Shown: positions 36,110 to 47,094 of the stretch, piece by piece
Layout: each line of letters begins with the position of its first letter
Numbering within the stretch: the first letter of the stretch is position 1
Notes under the pieces: generated by a model
Told to the model about the DNA's origin: nothing
Database searches by the model: none
What the model saw: only the letters and a program-made list of their open reading frames with translations
Translations under genes and position numbers: made by a program
Source: Bemisia tabaci
Taxonomy: Eukaryota; Arthropoda; Insecta; Hemiptera; Aleyrodidae
Length of the DNA: 64,000 nucleotides
Direction: 5' to 3'
NCBI RefSeq assembly: GCF_918797505.1
Contig: NC_092801.1
Span: forward strand, 14,136,001 to 14,200,000

Positions 36110-36255
36110 CATCTTCTAATATTTCTGCCGCGATAGCTAGAGTACCTTAATAGACAGAGTATGGCCATATCTGTGCCGGTTTTCCATTGGTCGCGTGAAA
36201 ATAGGCTGACACGATGTTCTTACGGCCGTAAATAAACAAACAAGATGGCTGCTAT

Positions 36256-36565
36256 TAAGTCCCTTTATACTGAGAGTCAAGACAATGTGAATCTATTTCT
36301 GATTGGTTCCCGTATTTCAGGCCTTCGAAGTATCACAACCGGGAATTAAGATTACATTTTCACCGATTGCAGAGATTATAATCTGGAATGGACCAGGGAA
36401 TTACGGGTTCGGCAAGGAACAAACGGAATGAGAGAAGGAACGGAGAAAGGAGTTTGAGAATGGGCCGATCAAAGATTACGAAAAACGTTCAATTTCTGTA
36501 ATCTTTATTCCCGTTTGTGACTCCATGAGGGGTGATGTCTTGACTCTCAGTATAAAGGGACTCTA
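36256..36565. mobile_element. Nested MITE 1 (TAAGTCCC family) with 8-bp TSD
   Basis: Flanked by GCTGCTAT at 36248-36255 and 36566-36573. Inverse-orientation relative of the element at 35799. Confidence 0.9.
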
Positions 36566-36577
36566 GCTGCTATCAGC

Positions 36578-36960
36578 TAGAGTACCTGTATAGCGAGAGT
36601 ATGGACAGATCGCTTCATGGAGAGCTTAGGGCCCAAAAGTGCAGCCACCCTTCTAACCAACTTCTGACGCACTAAATTTCACTGCCAGTCTGTAGATTCC
36701 AATTCTAACGAAGATGGCTAAGAAATTACATAAATGAGCGGTCTTCCACAAAAATGAGTAAATTTATGCAAAAACTAAGTCAAATACGTGCTTTATAAAC
36801 GATGGTTCGTAACAATGGTATTAATAAATCGTTCTGGATAATTGAAATTCATAGGTTGGCTGCATTTCTGGGCCCTAACTTTATTCGCGGAGGCATCGGT
36901 GAAGGCCTGATGGTTTTCGGGAGTTTCACATCTGTCTATACTCGCTATACAGGTACTCCA
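36578..36960. mobile_element. Nested MITE 2 (TAGAGTACC family) with 8-bp TSD
   Basis: Flanked by CTATCAGC at 36570-36577 and 36961-36968. It shares interior sequence with the element at 44217. Confidence 0.9.
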
Positions 36961-36984
36961 CTATCAGCAAGCAAGTTTGAGGTT

Positions 36985-37258
36985 GCCGGCCAGGTTGGCC
37001 TAGTGGTCAGCGCGTCTGACTCTAGGCTAAGAGGTCCCGGGTTCGAATCCCGGTGGTGGCGACAAATTTTCATGGAACTGACGAGTGGATCTGCAGAAAC
37101 AGATTCCACTCGGCCTTAATCCCTGAAAATTTGAAAGCCTGGAGCATGGATGTGCCTATATCCCATGATGTCTAAGGACAATAAATACTGTCTATCGATG
37201 GCTGTAGGTTCCAACGGAATATAAGCCACTAAACCAGCAAAAAAAAAAAAAAAAAAAA
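36985..37258 (+). mobile_element. tRNA-derived SINE with poly-A tail and TSD
   Basis: It starts with a tRNA-like head: A-box-like TTGGCCTAGTGGTCAGC and B-box GGTTCGAATCC. A ~190-base tail follows, with A-rich end. Duplications AAGTTTGAGGTT flank it (36973-36984, 37259-37270). RNA polymerase III would transcribe it; mobilisation would depend on a LINE in trans. Confidence 0.9.
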
Positions 37259-37573
37259 AAGTTTGAGGTTATGCACATCTCACGTCCTCCTGTGATAAAG
37301 GCGAAAGGCGATTTAACAGTGTTTTCATATGTTTTTTATGTGTTATTCGTAGATATACTAGTTTAAATTGTTACTGCCGTATAATTGAAATTTTTTTCAA
37401 ATTTTAGCTTCCTATCAACTTTACAGTGAGTCGCCATCTTGTTTCTTTATTTACGGCCGTAAGAGCATATGAAGCCTAAAAACTCGTTGACCAATCAAAA
37501 AGCGGAACAGTTTCCCTGTAGTAAATATATACGAATGGCCATACTCTGTCTATAAAGGTACTCTAGCGATAGC

Positions 37574-38274
37574 GAGGAGAGCAGTAAATGCAAAAATTAT
37601 TATGTTTTGAGAAAACGGGTTCAGAAGCATCTAACTAGAAACTTTTATTGAAAGAGGCCTAAGTCCTTAGTCAAACTGCCATTGAATTTTACACCTGAAT
37701 AAAAATTAAGGATGCAGCAAGCCAACATTATCCGTCAAAACTAAAGGAGGCCATCGCAATTGCTGTAATTTAAGGGACAAATACACTCAACGCGTAGTGA
37801 GGCGAGAATTTGAGAAAAACGAACAGCACATTACTCATCCTAAAAATCGATTTTTTTCGGCCTTGATTTATCTGAGATTAATCGAATTTTTGGACAAAAT
37901 CGACACTTTCGATTAGATCGATTTTGGAGGTAAAATCAACAACACTCATTTAATTTCTGCCGTGATAGCGGAGAGAGCAGTAAGTGCAAAAATGAAGTTT
38001 TGGGGAAATGGGTGCAGAAGTATCTTACCGGAAAATTTTATTGAAAGGAGCCCCGGTTCTTTCTCAAAAATTATCACTAATTGTCCGGAAGACTCCTAGA
38101 AATCGTTTACATGGTTCAAAATCGGCTGATTTTCTCTAGTTAAGTGCATTACACTTCTGAGCCACTGTTATTTCATTCACACTTTCAGAAGCAGATAATT
38201 CACGACGAACGCAATATGGAATTGCGTATCGTTGCTCTTGCTTCAACTCCGCAGGTGAACTCATGATTGTCTTT
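37574..38274. other. Intergenic or intronic spacer, no gene seen
   Basis: GAGAGCAGTAAxTGCAAAAAT occurs at about 37575, 37968 and again at 39042, so the region holds diverged copies of a dispersed repeat. No coding support. Confidence 0.4.
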
Positions 38275-39578
38275 ACTCTCAGTATAAAAGGGACTATTCC
38301 AAAACTGAGGTCCCGGGTTCAACCCCGGAGATGATTGATATTAGAGGACACTCGGATGTCAGTCATGGAGCCCCAATACTGACGTGCCTAGGAAGAACGC
38401 CGTATGAACATTCGAGTGTTGCCAAATTTCCTAATTAAGGCATTACAGGCAGAGTGGCCTCAACTTAGGCTCGTTTAAGAGCTAAGAGTATGAGCTTTCA
38501 CCTCCCGCAAACCGCATGTCGATACCTATTGTAGTTCCCGAATGACAGCCTCAGTGCCGCAATTGTTTTGGCACAGCCTATGTATTAACTCTTCCATTTT
38601 CAACCAAAAAAAAAAAAAAATAATAAATATATATTTAAAAAAAAAAGAGAGCCGTCGATTCGCTGTCATTGCGAGACTGAGACTCGGTGTTGTTTTCCCC
38701 AAATTAAGTTGTTATTTTATTATGTGAATTTTGGCTGATTAAGGTGATTTGATGGACGCCATATTTAGTGTCAGAACGGCATGCGATGTATCGAATCAAT
38801 TGGTTTCATTTTTTCAGATACTCGTAATTTTTCTCCAATTTTGAGATCGCAGTTCTGTTGTCAGGAAACTAAAGCACTCACTTACCAATTTTAACAAAGA
38901 AATTCAACGTAATAAAGGCGGGTTTTTTTTAGAGAGAAAATATAGCATTCGAGTGCAGTTTCGATATCGTATCGAATGCGATGTTTTCTCTGTGAAAAAA
39001 CCATGCCTTTATTACGTTAAATTTCTTTGTTAAAATTGGTAGAGCAGTAAGTGCAAGAATGAAGTTTTGGGGAAATGGGTGCAGAAGTATCTTACCGGAA
39101 AATGTTATTGAAAGGAGCCTCGGTTCTTTCTCAAATTATCACTAATTGTCCGGAAGACTCCTAGAAATCGTTTACATGGTTCAAAATCGACTGATTTTAT
39201 TTCAATTGCGCCGGTTCCCCCGTATTGTGCAATTTTTAAGATGGATTTGACAACGCTGCAGATCAGCTCACAGTGGTAGCAAAGCAGATGGGGTGGAAGA
39301 TGATTTATCTCACAGACGGTGTAAAGCCCTATAGAATTTCTATTCAGCATTTAAAATTTCCACGAATTTTGGGGCCAAAAAGTTTCTGATTTTTCTAAAA
39401 GCTCAAACTGTGTGTGCCTCATGTGTTAATGATATAACGACTATTTCCGGCCCCTTCTAGAAACAACATAATGTGTTATCGGATTCTTCATGAGCGTGCA
39501 TACTTTAATGGACGAGCTAAGAAATACTCGTCACATTTTGCAAAATATAATCGAAATGTTATTCACCGGTTACTAATA

Positions 39579-39834
39579 CTGCCGAGCTAAGGAAGAACTT
39601 CATATGAACATTCGAGAGTTGCCAAATTTCCCTTGGAAAAACCTGTATTTTTGACAACATACATGCATATTTTTCCTGAGCATCTCAGATATTCTAGATT
39701 AGGTAAATTGCGTACAAAATCGTCAGAAAATTTTGAAAAATAACACTCGCAATTTCCCTAGTAAATGCGGGTTTTATCGGAGGAAACATGGCAACATCTA
39801 AAGGCTCATACGGCGTTCTTCCCTAGCACGGCAG
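39579..39834. mobile_element. MITE of the CTGCCGTGCTAAGGAAGAA family
   Basis: Inverted ends CTGCCGAGCTAAGGAAGAA / TTCTTCCCTAGCACGGCAG around about 220 bases, inside copy 1 of the tandem duplication. The equivalent in copy 2 is 41808-42063. Confidence 0.8.
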
Positions 39835-39998
39835 AATACTTTGCCGCAGGATCTTCTCACCCTGCTAATTACTGGTGTACAAACGTTATCAATTCTCTTT
39901 GTAAAATGTGACTCGCAGAATCATTTTTGTGTACTTTTTGTTGACTAAAAAATGTTTTATAGACACCTATCTATCCACTAATTTATTTTTACCTCTAG

Positions 39999-40247
39999 GC
40001 GTGCCTCCATACACCGGAGGGTTTTCCGTAGGTTCCTCATCACAGTTAAATCCCACTTCCAGTCAAAGGACTACCTCAAGCGTTGATTTTAGGCAGATAC
40101 CCGCAAGACTAGGTATTTCAAGAGAAGATCTGGAATCATCTGCCATTCCACCGCAAGTAGCAGCGCTTAAAAGACTTGGTATGGAAGGTCCATCTGGTGT
40201 AAGTGATCAAGGTCAAGGTCAAGGTCAAAATCAGGGTCTAGGTCGAG
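39999..40247 (+). CDS. Internal host exon, copy 1 (83 codons, phase 1-1)
   Basis: The acceptor ATTTTTACCTCTAG and donor GAG|GTAACC bracket 249 bases open in one frame: GVPPYTGGFSVGSSSQLNPT, a SREDLESSAIPPQVAALKRL segment and a GQGQGQNQGLGRG end. Both junctions are phase 1, so the exon can be skipped or duplicated without a frame change. The composition (Ser/Gln/Gly-rich linker) suits a transcription-factor linker. I do not recognise the gene. Confidence 0.6.
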
Positions 40248-40769
40248 GTAACCTTTTTTATTCAGTAATTTTATTTAATTTCTCCCGGTCTCCACAATTT
40301 TAATTTTTAAATTTTGGTTAAGAAAAATGTTTCAGAATGCGCAACTTCGCACCTTGTCTGGTAGTTCATTGGTTCCGAAATTTAATCGTCTATAAAAGCC
40401 TGGTGGGAGTATCTTGTGAAAACTTCAGGGAATTATTTTGATTCGTTCTGTCCCCAGAAAATAAAGTGGGAGCGGAGATTCTACGGAAAACGTGGTATTC
40501 CAGTTGAAATAACCTTTGCTATTGGTGAAAATGTAATCTTACTTCCCGTTTGTGACACTGTGAAGACCTAAATTACGAGAGCCAATCAGAAATGGATTCA
40601 CATTGTTTTTACTCTCGCCGTAGAACGCCGTATGAACATTCGAGTGTTGCCAAATTTCCTAATTAAGGCATTACAGGCAGAGTGGCCTCAACTTAGGCTC
40701 GTTTAAGAGCTAAGAGTATGAGCTTTCACCTCCCGCAAACCGCATGTCGATACCTATTGTAGTTCCCGA

Positions 40770-40967
40770 ATGACAGCCTCAGTGCCGCAATTGTTTTGGC
40801 ACAGCCTATGTATTAACTCTTCCATTTTCAACCAAAAAAAAAAAAAAAATAATAAATATATATTTAAAAAAAAAAGAGAGCCGTCGATTCGCTGTCATTG
40901 CGAGACTGAGACTCGGTGTTGTTTTCCCCAAATTAAGTTGTTATTTTATTATGTGAATTTTGGCTGA
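40770..40967 (+). other. Short repeated open frame, probably not coding
   Basis: The frame starting MTASVPQLFWHSLC occurs in all three copies of the tandem duplication but shifts at the poly-A tract (different lengths), so it is better seen as dispersed-repeat sequence. Confidence 0.3.
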
Positions 40968-41807
40968 TTAAGGTGATTTGATGGACGCCATATTTAGTGT
41001 CAGAACGGCATGCGATGTATCGAATCAATTGGTTTCATTTTTTCAGATACTCGTAATTTTTCTCCAATTTTGAGATCGCAGTTCTGTTGTCAGGAAACTA
41101 AAGCACTCACTTACCAATTTTAACAAAGAAATTCAACGTAATAAAGGCGGGTTTTTTTTAGAGAGAAAATATAGCATTCGAGTGCAGTTTCGATATCGTA
41201 TCGAATGCGATGTTTTCTCTGTGAAAAAACCATGCCTTTATTACGTTAAATTTCTTTGTTAAAATTGGTAGAGCAGTAAGTGCAAGAATGAAGTTTTGGG
41301 GAAATGGGTGCAGAAGTATCTTACCGGAAAATGTTATTGAAAGGAGCCTCGGTTCTTTCTCAAATTATCACTAATTGTCCGGAAGACTCCTAGAAATCGT
41401 TTACATGGTTCAAAATCGACTGATTTTATTTCAATTGCGCCGGTTCCCCCGTATTGTGCAATTTTTAAGATGGATTTGACAACGCTGCAGATCAGCTCAC
41501 AGTGGTAGCAAAGCAGATGGGGTGGAAGATGATTTATCTCACAGACGGTGTAAAGCCCTATAGAATTTCTATTCAGCATTTAAAATTTCCACGAATTTTG
41601 GGGCCAAAAAGTTTCTGATTTTTCTAAAAGCTCAAACTGTGTGTGCCTCATGTGTTAATGATATAACGACTATTTCCGGCCCCTTCTAGAAACAACATAA
41701 TGTGTTATCGGATTCTTCATGAGCGTGCATACTTTAATGGACGAGCTAAGAAATACTCGTCACATTTTGCAAAATATAATCGAAATGTTATTCACCGGTT
41801 ACTAATA

Positions 41808-42063
41808 CTGCCGAGCTAAGGAAGAACTTCATATGAACATTCGAGAGTTGCCAAATTTCCCTTGGAAAAACCTGTATTTTTGACAACATACATGCATATT
41901 TTTCCTGAGCATCTCAGATATTCTAGATTAGGTAAATTGCGTACAAAATCGTCAGAAAATTTTGAAAAATAACACTCGCAATTTCCCTAGTAAATGCGGG
42001 TTTTATCGGAGGAAACATGGCAACATCTAAAGGCTCATACGGCGTTCTTCCCTAGCACGGCAG
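41808..42063. mobile_element. MITE of the CTGCCGTGCTAAGGAAGAA family, duplicated copy
   Basis: Same element as 39579-39834 carried along by the segmental duplication. Confidence 0.8.
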
Positions 42064-42227
42064 AATACTTTGCCGCAGGATCTTCTCACCCTGCTAATTA
42101 CTGGTGTACAAACGTTATCAATTCTCTTTGTAAAATGTGACTCGCAGAATCATTTTTGTGTACTTTTTGTTGACTAAAAAATGTTTTATAGACACCTATC
42201 TATCCACTAATTTATTTTTACCTCTAG

Positions 42228-42476
42228 GCGTGCCTCCATACACCGGAGGGTTTTCCGTAGGTTCCTCATCACAGTTAAATCCCACTTCCAGTCAAAGGAC
42301 TACCTCAAGCGTTGATTTTAGGCAGATACCCGCAAGACTAGGTATTTCAAGAGAAGATCTGGAATCATCTGCCATTCCACCGCAAGTAGCAGCGCTTAAA
42401 AGACTTGGTATGGAAGGTCCATCTGGTGTAAGTGATCAAGGTCAAGGTCAAGGTCAAAATCAGGGTCTAGGTCGAG
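42228..42476 (+). CDS. Internal host exon, copy 2
   Basis: Identical by eye to the exon at 39999-40247, including splice signals. If both copies are real, mutually exclusive or tandem inclusion would keep the frame. Confidence 0.55.
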
Positions 42477-42857
42477 GTAACCTTTTTTATTCAGTAATTT
42501 TATTTAATTTCTCCCGGTCTCCACAATTTTAATTTTTAAATTTTGGTTAAGAAAAATGTTTCAGAATGCGCAACTTCGCACCTTGTCTGGTAGTTCATTG
42601 GTTCCGAAATTTAATCGTCTATAAAAGCCTGGTGGGAGTATCTTGTGAAAACTTCAGGGAATTATTTTGATTCGTTCTGTCCCCAGAAAATAAAGTGGGA
42701 GCGGAGATTCTACGGAAAACGTGGTATTCCAGTTGAAATAACCTTTGCTATTGGTGAAAATGTAATCTTACTTCCCGTTTGTGACACTGTGAAGACCTAA
42801 ATTACGAGAGCCAATCAGAAATGGATTCACATTGTCTTTACTCTCAGTATAAAAGGG

Positions 42858-42958
42858 ACTCTTCCAAAACTGAGGTCCCGGGTTCAACCCCGGAGATGAT
42901 TGATATTTGAGGACACTCGGATGTCAGTCAAGGATCCCCAATATTGACGTGCCTAGGA
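42858..42958 (+). mobile_element. tRNA-derived SINE fragment
   Basis: GAGGTCCCGGGTTCAACCCCGG is a B-box region like that of the SINE at 36985. A second copy lies at 38304. Only the 3' part of the tRNA-like head is present. Confidence 0.5.
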
Positions 42959-43305
42959 AGAACGCCGTATGAACATTCGAGTGTTGCCAAATTTCCTAAT
43001 TAAGGCATTACAGGCAGAGTGGCCTCAACTTAGGCTCGTTTAAGAGCTAAGAGTATGAGCTTTCACCTCCAGCAAACCGCATGTCGATACCTATTGTAGT
43101 TCCCGAATGACAGCCTCAGTGCCGCAATTGTTTTGGCACAGCCTATGTATTAACTCTTCCATTTTCAACCAAAAAAAAAAAAAAATAATAAATATATATT
43201 TAAAAAAAAAGAGAGCCGTCGATTCGCTGTCATTGCGAGACTGAGACTCGGTGTTGTTTTCCCCAAATTAAGTTGTCATTTTATTATGTGAATTTTGGCT
43301 GATTA

Positions 43306-43749
43306 CGGTGATTTGATGGACGCCATATTTCGTGTCAGAACGGCATGCGATGTACCGAATCAATTGGTTTCATTTTTTCAGATACTCGTAATTTCTCTCC
43401 AATTTTGAGATCGCAGTTCTGTTGTCAGGAAACTAAAGCACTCACTTACCAATTTTAACAAAGAAATTCAACGTAATAAAAGCGGGTTTTTTTTAGAGAG
43501 AAAATATAGCATTCGAGTGCAGTTTCGATATCGTATCGAATGCGATGTTTTCTCTGTGAAAAAACCACGCATTTATTACGTTAAATTGCGTTGTTAAAAT
43601 TGGTAAGTGAGTGCTTTAGTCTCCTGACAACAGAACTGCGATCCAAAAATTGGAGAAAAATGACGAGTAGCTGAAAAAATGGAACCAATTGATGGGATTA
43701 TATCGCATGCCGCTCTGACACAAAATATTGCGTCCATCGAATCACCTTA
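43306..43749. mobile_element. Long palindromic foldback element (GATTCGATGGACGCC)
   Basis: TTACGGTGATTTGATGGACGCC at the left and GGCGTCCATCGAATCACCTTAA at the right enclose two arms of about 200 bases meeting near TCGATATCGTATCGAATGCG. Relatives lie at 38750, 57989 and 59671. Confidence 0.85.
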
Positions 43750-43853
43750 AGTTGTTTTTCAGACATATGCAAGATTTTAAAGCGACGGGGCACTCCAACA
43801 AATGGGTTCACAGTTTCGCAACCTAAACATTGCGGAATCATTTATGTTTTCAG

Positions 43854-44047
43854 AGACTGGAAAACAAAGTCTATCGGAAGTGGAGCCCAGGCATGCCGGC
43901 CCAGTCGATCGTACTCAGTGTGACCAATGTGGGAAATCGTTTAGAACCCCAATCGGATTATACGATCACTCGTTTTTCCACAAAGGAGAGACCATCTGCA
44001 CACGCGAGCCATGCGGCAGGATTGTTTTCAAGAACCGATCCAAATAG
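43854..44047 (+). CDS. Candidate alternative 3' exon with C2H2 zinc finger (exon 1)
   Basis: It follows TTATGTTTTCAG and starts AGACTGG in phase 1. It encodes a canonical finger, CDQCGKSFRTPIGLYDHSFF with His, then CTREPCGRIVFKNRS. The frame stops at TAG (44045). One base upstream in phase, the next frame continues as the second half of a second finger (YIIHLNEKHKSGE), so a single-base insertion in TCCAAATAGG appears to break finger 2. The layout is that of variable terminal exons in lola-type BTB genes. Confidence 0.65.
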
Positions 44048-44216
44048 GTACATCATTCACTTGAATGAGAAACATAAATCAGGTGAACCTCTCTATATTT
44101 GCACACAATTTAATCAAATTATTTTTCATCTAATGATCGACTTAAAAATTGAATAATAGCTGCGTCATGGCAGCGTAATAACTGTTGAAAACAATAACGT
44201 CCTCTCCCATTTTGAA

Positions 44217-45049
44217 TAGAGTACCTGTATAGCGAGAGTATAGACGGATGTGAAACTCCGAAAATCCATCAGGCCTTCACCGATGCCTCCTCGAATAAAG
44301 TTAGGGCCCAAAAGGGCAGCCAACCTATGAATTTCAATTATCCAGAGCGATTTACTAATACAATTGTTACGAACCATCGTTTGTAAAGCACGTATTTGAC
44401 TTAGTTTTTGCCTAAATTTACTCATTTTTGCGGAAGAACGCTCATTTATATACATTTTTAGCCATCTTGGTTAGAATTGGAATCCGCAGACTGGCAGTGA
44501 AATTTCACGGAAAAAACGAGCTTAGGGTTGGGACCTACATGTTAGTGCTGGACACTAACGAGGGTTAGGTCAAATGGAGCCACCAAGTCAGAGTAGTGCT
44601 GGGCACTAAACAGCTCGAGGCTGGGTCACTAAGGAAGAAGTAGTGTCAAGCCCTAAAGTGACTTTGGAGCGAGCGTAAAATATGAAACGCCTCCGCCTGG
44701 GATCGAACTTGGATTGCGCCGATGGAAGACCAGCGCGTTACCACCAGGCTATGGTGACTCCGATGTCTCACGGGTGAATTTACACCTCTTAAGCGCAACT
44801 ACGTCTCGCGGCATCTGATTAGCACTACTCATGTTCAATGCCCACCTGTACTGCCTTCCGATGTTGAGCTGTACAGCGCTTAGACGCCAGCCCTCAACTA
44901 CTCCCCACTAAACGGCCAGTAGTGCTCAACACTAGTCTTGTTTTTTCCGTGTTTGTGCGTTAGAAGTTGGTTAGAAGGGTGGCTGCACTTTTGGGCCCTA
45001 AGCCCTCCATGAAGCGATCTGTCCATACTCTCGCTATATAGGTACTCTA
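44217..45049. mobile_element. hAT-type MITE with 8-bp TSD, interrupted
   Basis: Ends TAGAGTACCTGTATAGCGAG / CTCGCTATATAGGTACTCTA, flanked by ATTTTGAA at 44209-44216 and 45050-45057. It is interrupted by the element at 44506-44951. Confidence 0.9.
44506..44951. mobile_element. Nested element with CACGGAAAAAAC ends and tRNA-like core
   Basis: Ends CACGGAAAAAACGAG / CTTGTTTTTTCCGTG. The copy of the host MITE at 36578 lacks it (continuous GAAATTTAGTGCG), which gives an empty-site comparison; the duplication is only about 3 bases (TTT). On the minus strand 44690-44770 carries A-box-like TAGCCTGGTGGTAACGC and B-box GTTCGATCCCA. Confidence 0.75.
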
Positions 45050-45057
45050 ATTTTGAA

Positions 45058-45980
45058 TGAAAAAGTGTGTTCACCTTTACTCTTGCTTATAATTTGGGTA
45101 TATCTTGATTCACTTGACTCTGATCGGATTGCATTTGCAAAAAGGAACCAGGAGCATTACAATATTGCTAAGATTGTGCAGCTCTTTTTGTCTTGGAAGG
45201 AATACTTAATTATCTCTGAACAGTTTCTATTTAACTCGCTAAAAACTGTAAATTTAGGACAAAAATTACCACGTAAATTTCACATTATTTCAGGATGTAA
45301 ATCGTTATATTGCAATGGGTGAAGTTGCACAATCTTAGCAACATTGCAATGCTCCTGGTTCCTTTTTGCAAAATGCAATCCAGTTGACCCTGAAATTACT
45401 TTAATTGACTATATATCACTCTGTTCGAATCTAAGTTGGATTCATATTTGATCCGATCTACGAGTGAATTGTCTCGACCTACCTTCAATGTGGTATGATA
45501 TCTACGTTATAAAATCTTAATTAAAATCGTATTTTAATTATTTTAACTGAGTGCCCATGATGTAGATATTTTATATTTTTAAACATTTCGATCGTTCCTT
45601 TCATTTTCGCTGAGTCCCAGGGGAGCACGGGTTTTGGAAGGAGCAAGAGGATGGACCGGTTGCTTTGTAGACATTTCTAGAGACATTTCTGTAGACAGAC
45701 AGTGCTAAGCAAGAACGCCGTAAATCTATCAAGATTTTCCCGCGCGTTTTTTAGAATCTAACACTTTATAAAATAAAAAATATTTTACCCATGCACCTTA
45801 AATTTTCAGGTTAAGTTCTTGATAGTTTTTGCGGGAGAATTCTGTAACAAAAATCTTTTCGAGGTACACAAGTTTTTCTGCTATGAAACATTGTTTCCAG
45901 AAAATTTAAAATGGCGTTTACGGCGTTTTTGCGTTGCACGGCAGCGCGCTGGCGAGGTAGAATGCCTCCAATGGTCCATG
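45058..45980. other. Probable intron, no gene seen
   Basis: AT-rich DNA between the two zinc-finger exons. A weak inverted pair (CAGGAGCATTACAATATTGC near 45148 and GCAACATTGCAATGCTCCTGG near 45338) spans about 200 bases and could be a degraded foldback element. Confidence 0.45.
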
Positions 45981-46233
45981 CTGTCGTGCTAAGGAAGAAC
46001 GCCGTATAAGCCATCGGGCGTTGCCAAATTTCCTTCGACAAATTACGAATTTTCCGGAAAATTTGCGACTATTTCTTCTTGGATTTTTCAGAAGATTTTG
46101 TTCGTGATTTGATCGAAAAAGTCTGAAAATTTCAAGGAAAAATATTCATTACTTTCTTCGAAAATGAGCATTTTCCAAGAAAGAATTTGGCAACATCTGA
46201 ATGCTCATGCGGCCTTTTTCCTTAGTATGGCAG
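45981..46233. mobile_element. MITE of the CTGCCGTGCTAAGGAAGAA family
   Basis: Left CTGTCGTGCTAAGGAAGAACG, right CCTTAGTATGGCAG, about 253 bases. Confidence 0.75.
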
Positions 46234-46675
46234 TATGGTAGAGATCATTGTGGCCATAAAATTTGACTCATTTTCCCTGGTCTGATAACGTTCGTTCTTT
46301 TTTGCTGAACCTAAAAACCGGTATTTTCACCACAATCCGATTTTTTCGAGGAATTGAATACTCTGACTCTCCAGCTTCATAGTAATTTGGACCGCATGGG
46401 TAGAGAGGAACCAAGCCACATCAGCTTATGCCAAATGCGATTGGGCAATTCAATTTTTTACATGAATACGGTTGTGTGGATTTTTTGTACACATTTCGGA
46501 GAATTTTCTGTAGAGCACGAAGCAAATTTCTAAAAAATTACTGAAAAATCCGCTGAAACGTCCTCTTGTACGAAATTAAATTACCCAGTCAAAGCTGGCA
46601 ATGGCTGATGTGGCTTGGTTCTTTTCTGCTAAACGCGGTCCGTTTATTGTTATATGTATGTAATTCAGTGGCGTG

Positions 46676-46829
46676 GCGTTATTCGATATATATCGATATT
46701 TCCCCGTTTGAAACTATGGTAAAGAATCGATTATTAAGGTGTTCGCTGCGAACACCCTTATAATCGATCCTTTTCCACAGGTTTAAATGGCAGATCGATC
46801 GATATATCGCAAAGAACGTCACGCCACTG
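46676..46829. mobile_element. 154-bp hAT-type MITE with perfect 8-bp TSD
   Basis: Ends CAGTGGCGTGGCGTT / AACGTCACGCCACTG; flanked by ATGTAATT at 46668-46675 and 46830-46837. A diverged relative is at 48383. Confidence 0.9.
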
Positions 46830-46882
46830 ATGTAATTCATACGTGATGTTGTCAATTATTTTTCCTGTGCATCTATTTTCAG

Positions 46883-47094
46883 AGATCGTCGAAATGCCTA
46901 AAAGTTTTGAGTGCAACAAATGTGACAACAAATACGTACTCATAGAAAGTCTAACTAAGCACATGCATGTTCACACCGGCATGACAATTTGTCCATTTTG
47001 TACCACTGGCCACCGTTACGGAACCATGAATAATCTCAGGGATCATATAAGGTCTAAGCACCCAGAGAAACTGTCAGCACCACCGCAAAAATGA
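46883..47094 (+). CDS. Candidate alternative 3' exon with two zinc fingers (exon 2)
   Basis: The acceptor ATCTATTTTCAG is followed by AGATCGTCGAAATG in phase 1, the same phase and first dinucleotide as the exon at 43854. It encodes FECNKCDNKYVLIESLTKHM with HVH, then ICPFCTTGHRYGTMNNLRDH with IRSKH, and a stop at 47094. Two fingers with a short tail is typical of lola-type variable exons. AATAAA-like sequences occur downstream (about 47340). It looks intact. Confidence 0.7.

Larger units (their letters stand above)
36138..37565. mobile_element. hAT-type element hosting three nested insertions
   Basis: Ends TAGAGTACCTTAATAGACAG / CTGTCTATAAAGGTACTCTA with 8-bp duplications GCGATAGC (36130-36137, 37566-37573). 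It contains two further MITEs and a SINE; the remainder is about 450 bp of inverted-repeat-rich sequence including TTTACGGCCGTAA. Confidence 0.9.
38275..43600 (+). repeat. ~2.3-kb tandem segmental duplication, two copies plus partial third
   Basis: Matching points lie 2228-2229 bases apart between copy 1 and copy 2 (38542/40770, 39105/41334, 39908/42137). Copy 3 is partial (about 42834-43600), 2337 bases after copy 2. The first junction lacks about 109 bases present at the other (TCTCGCCGTAGAACG). Copies 1 and 2 look essentially identical; copy 3 has several substitutions. Confidence 0.9.

Noticed and set aside
36985..37062. A functional tRNA gene
   Set aside because: A- and B-boxes are present but stems pair poorly, and a 190-base tail with poly-A and target duplications follows; it is a SINE.
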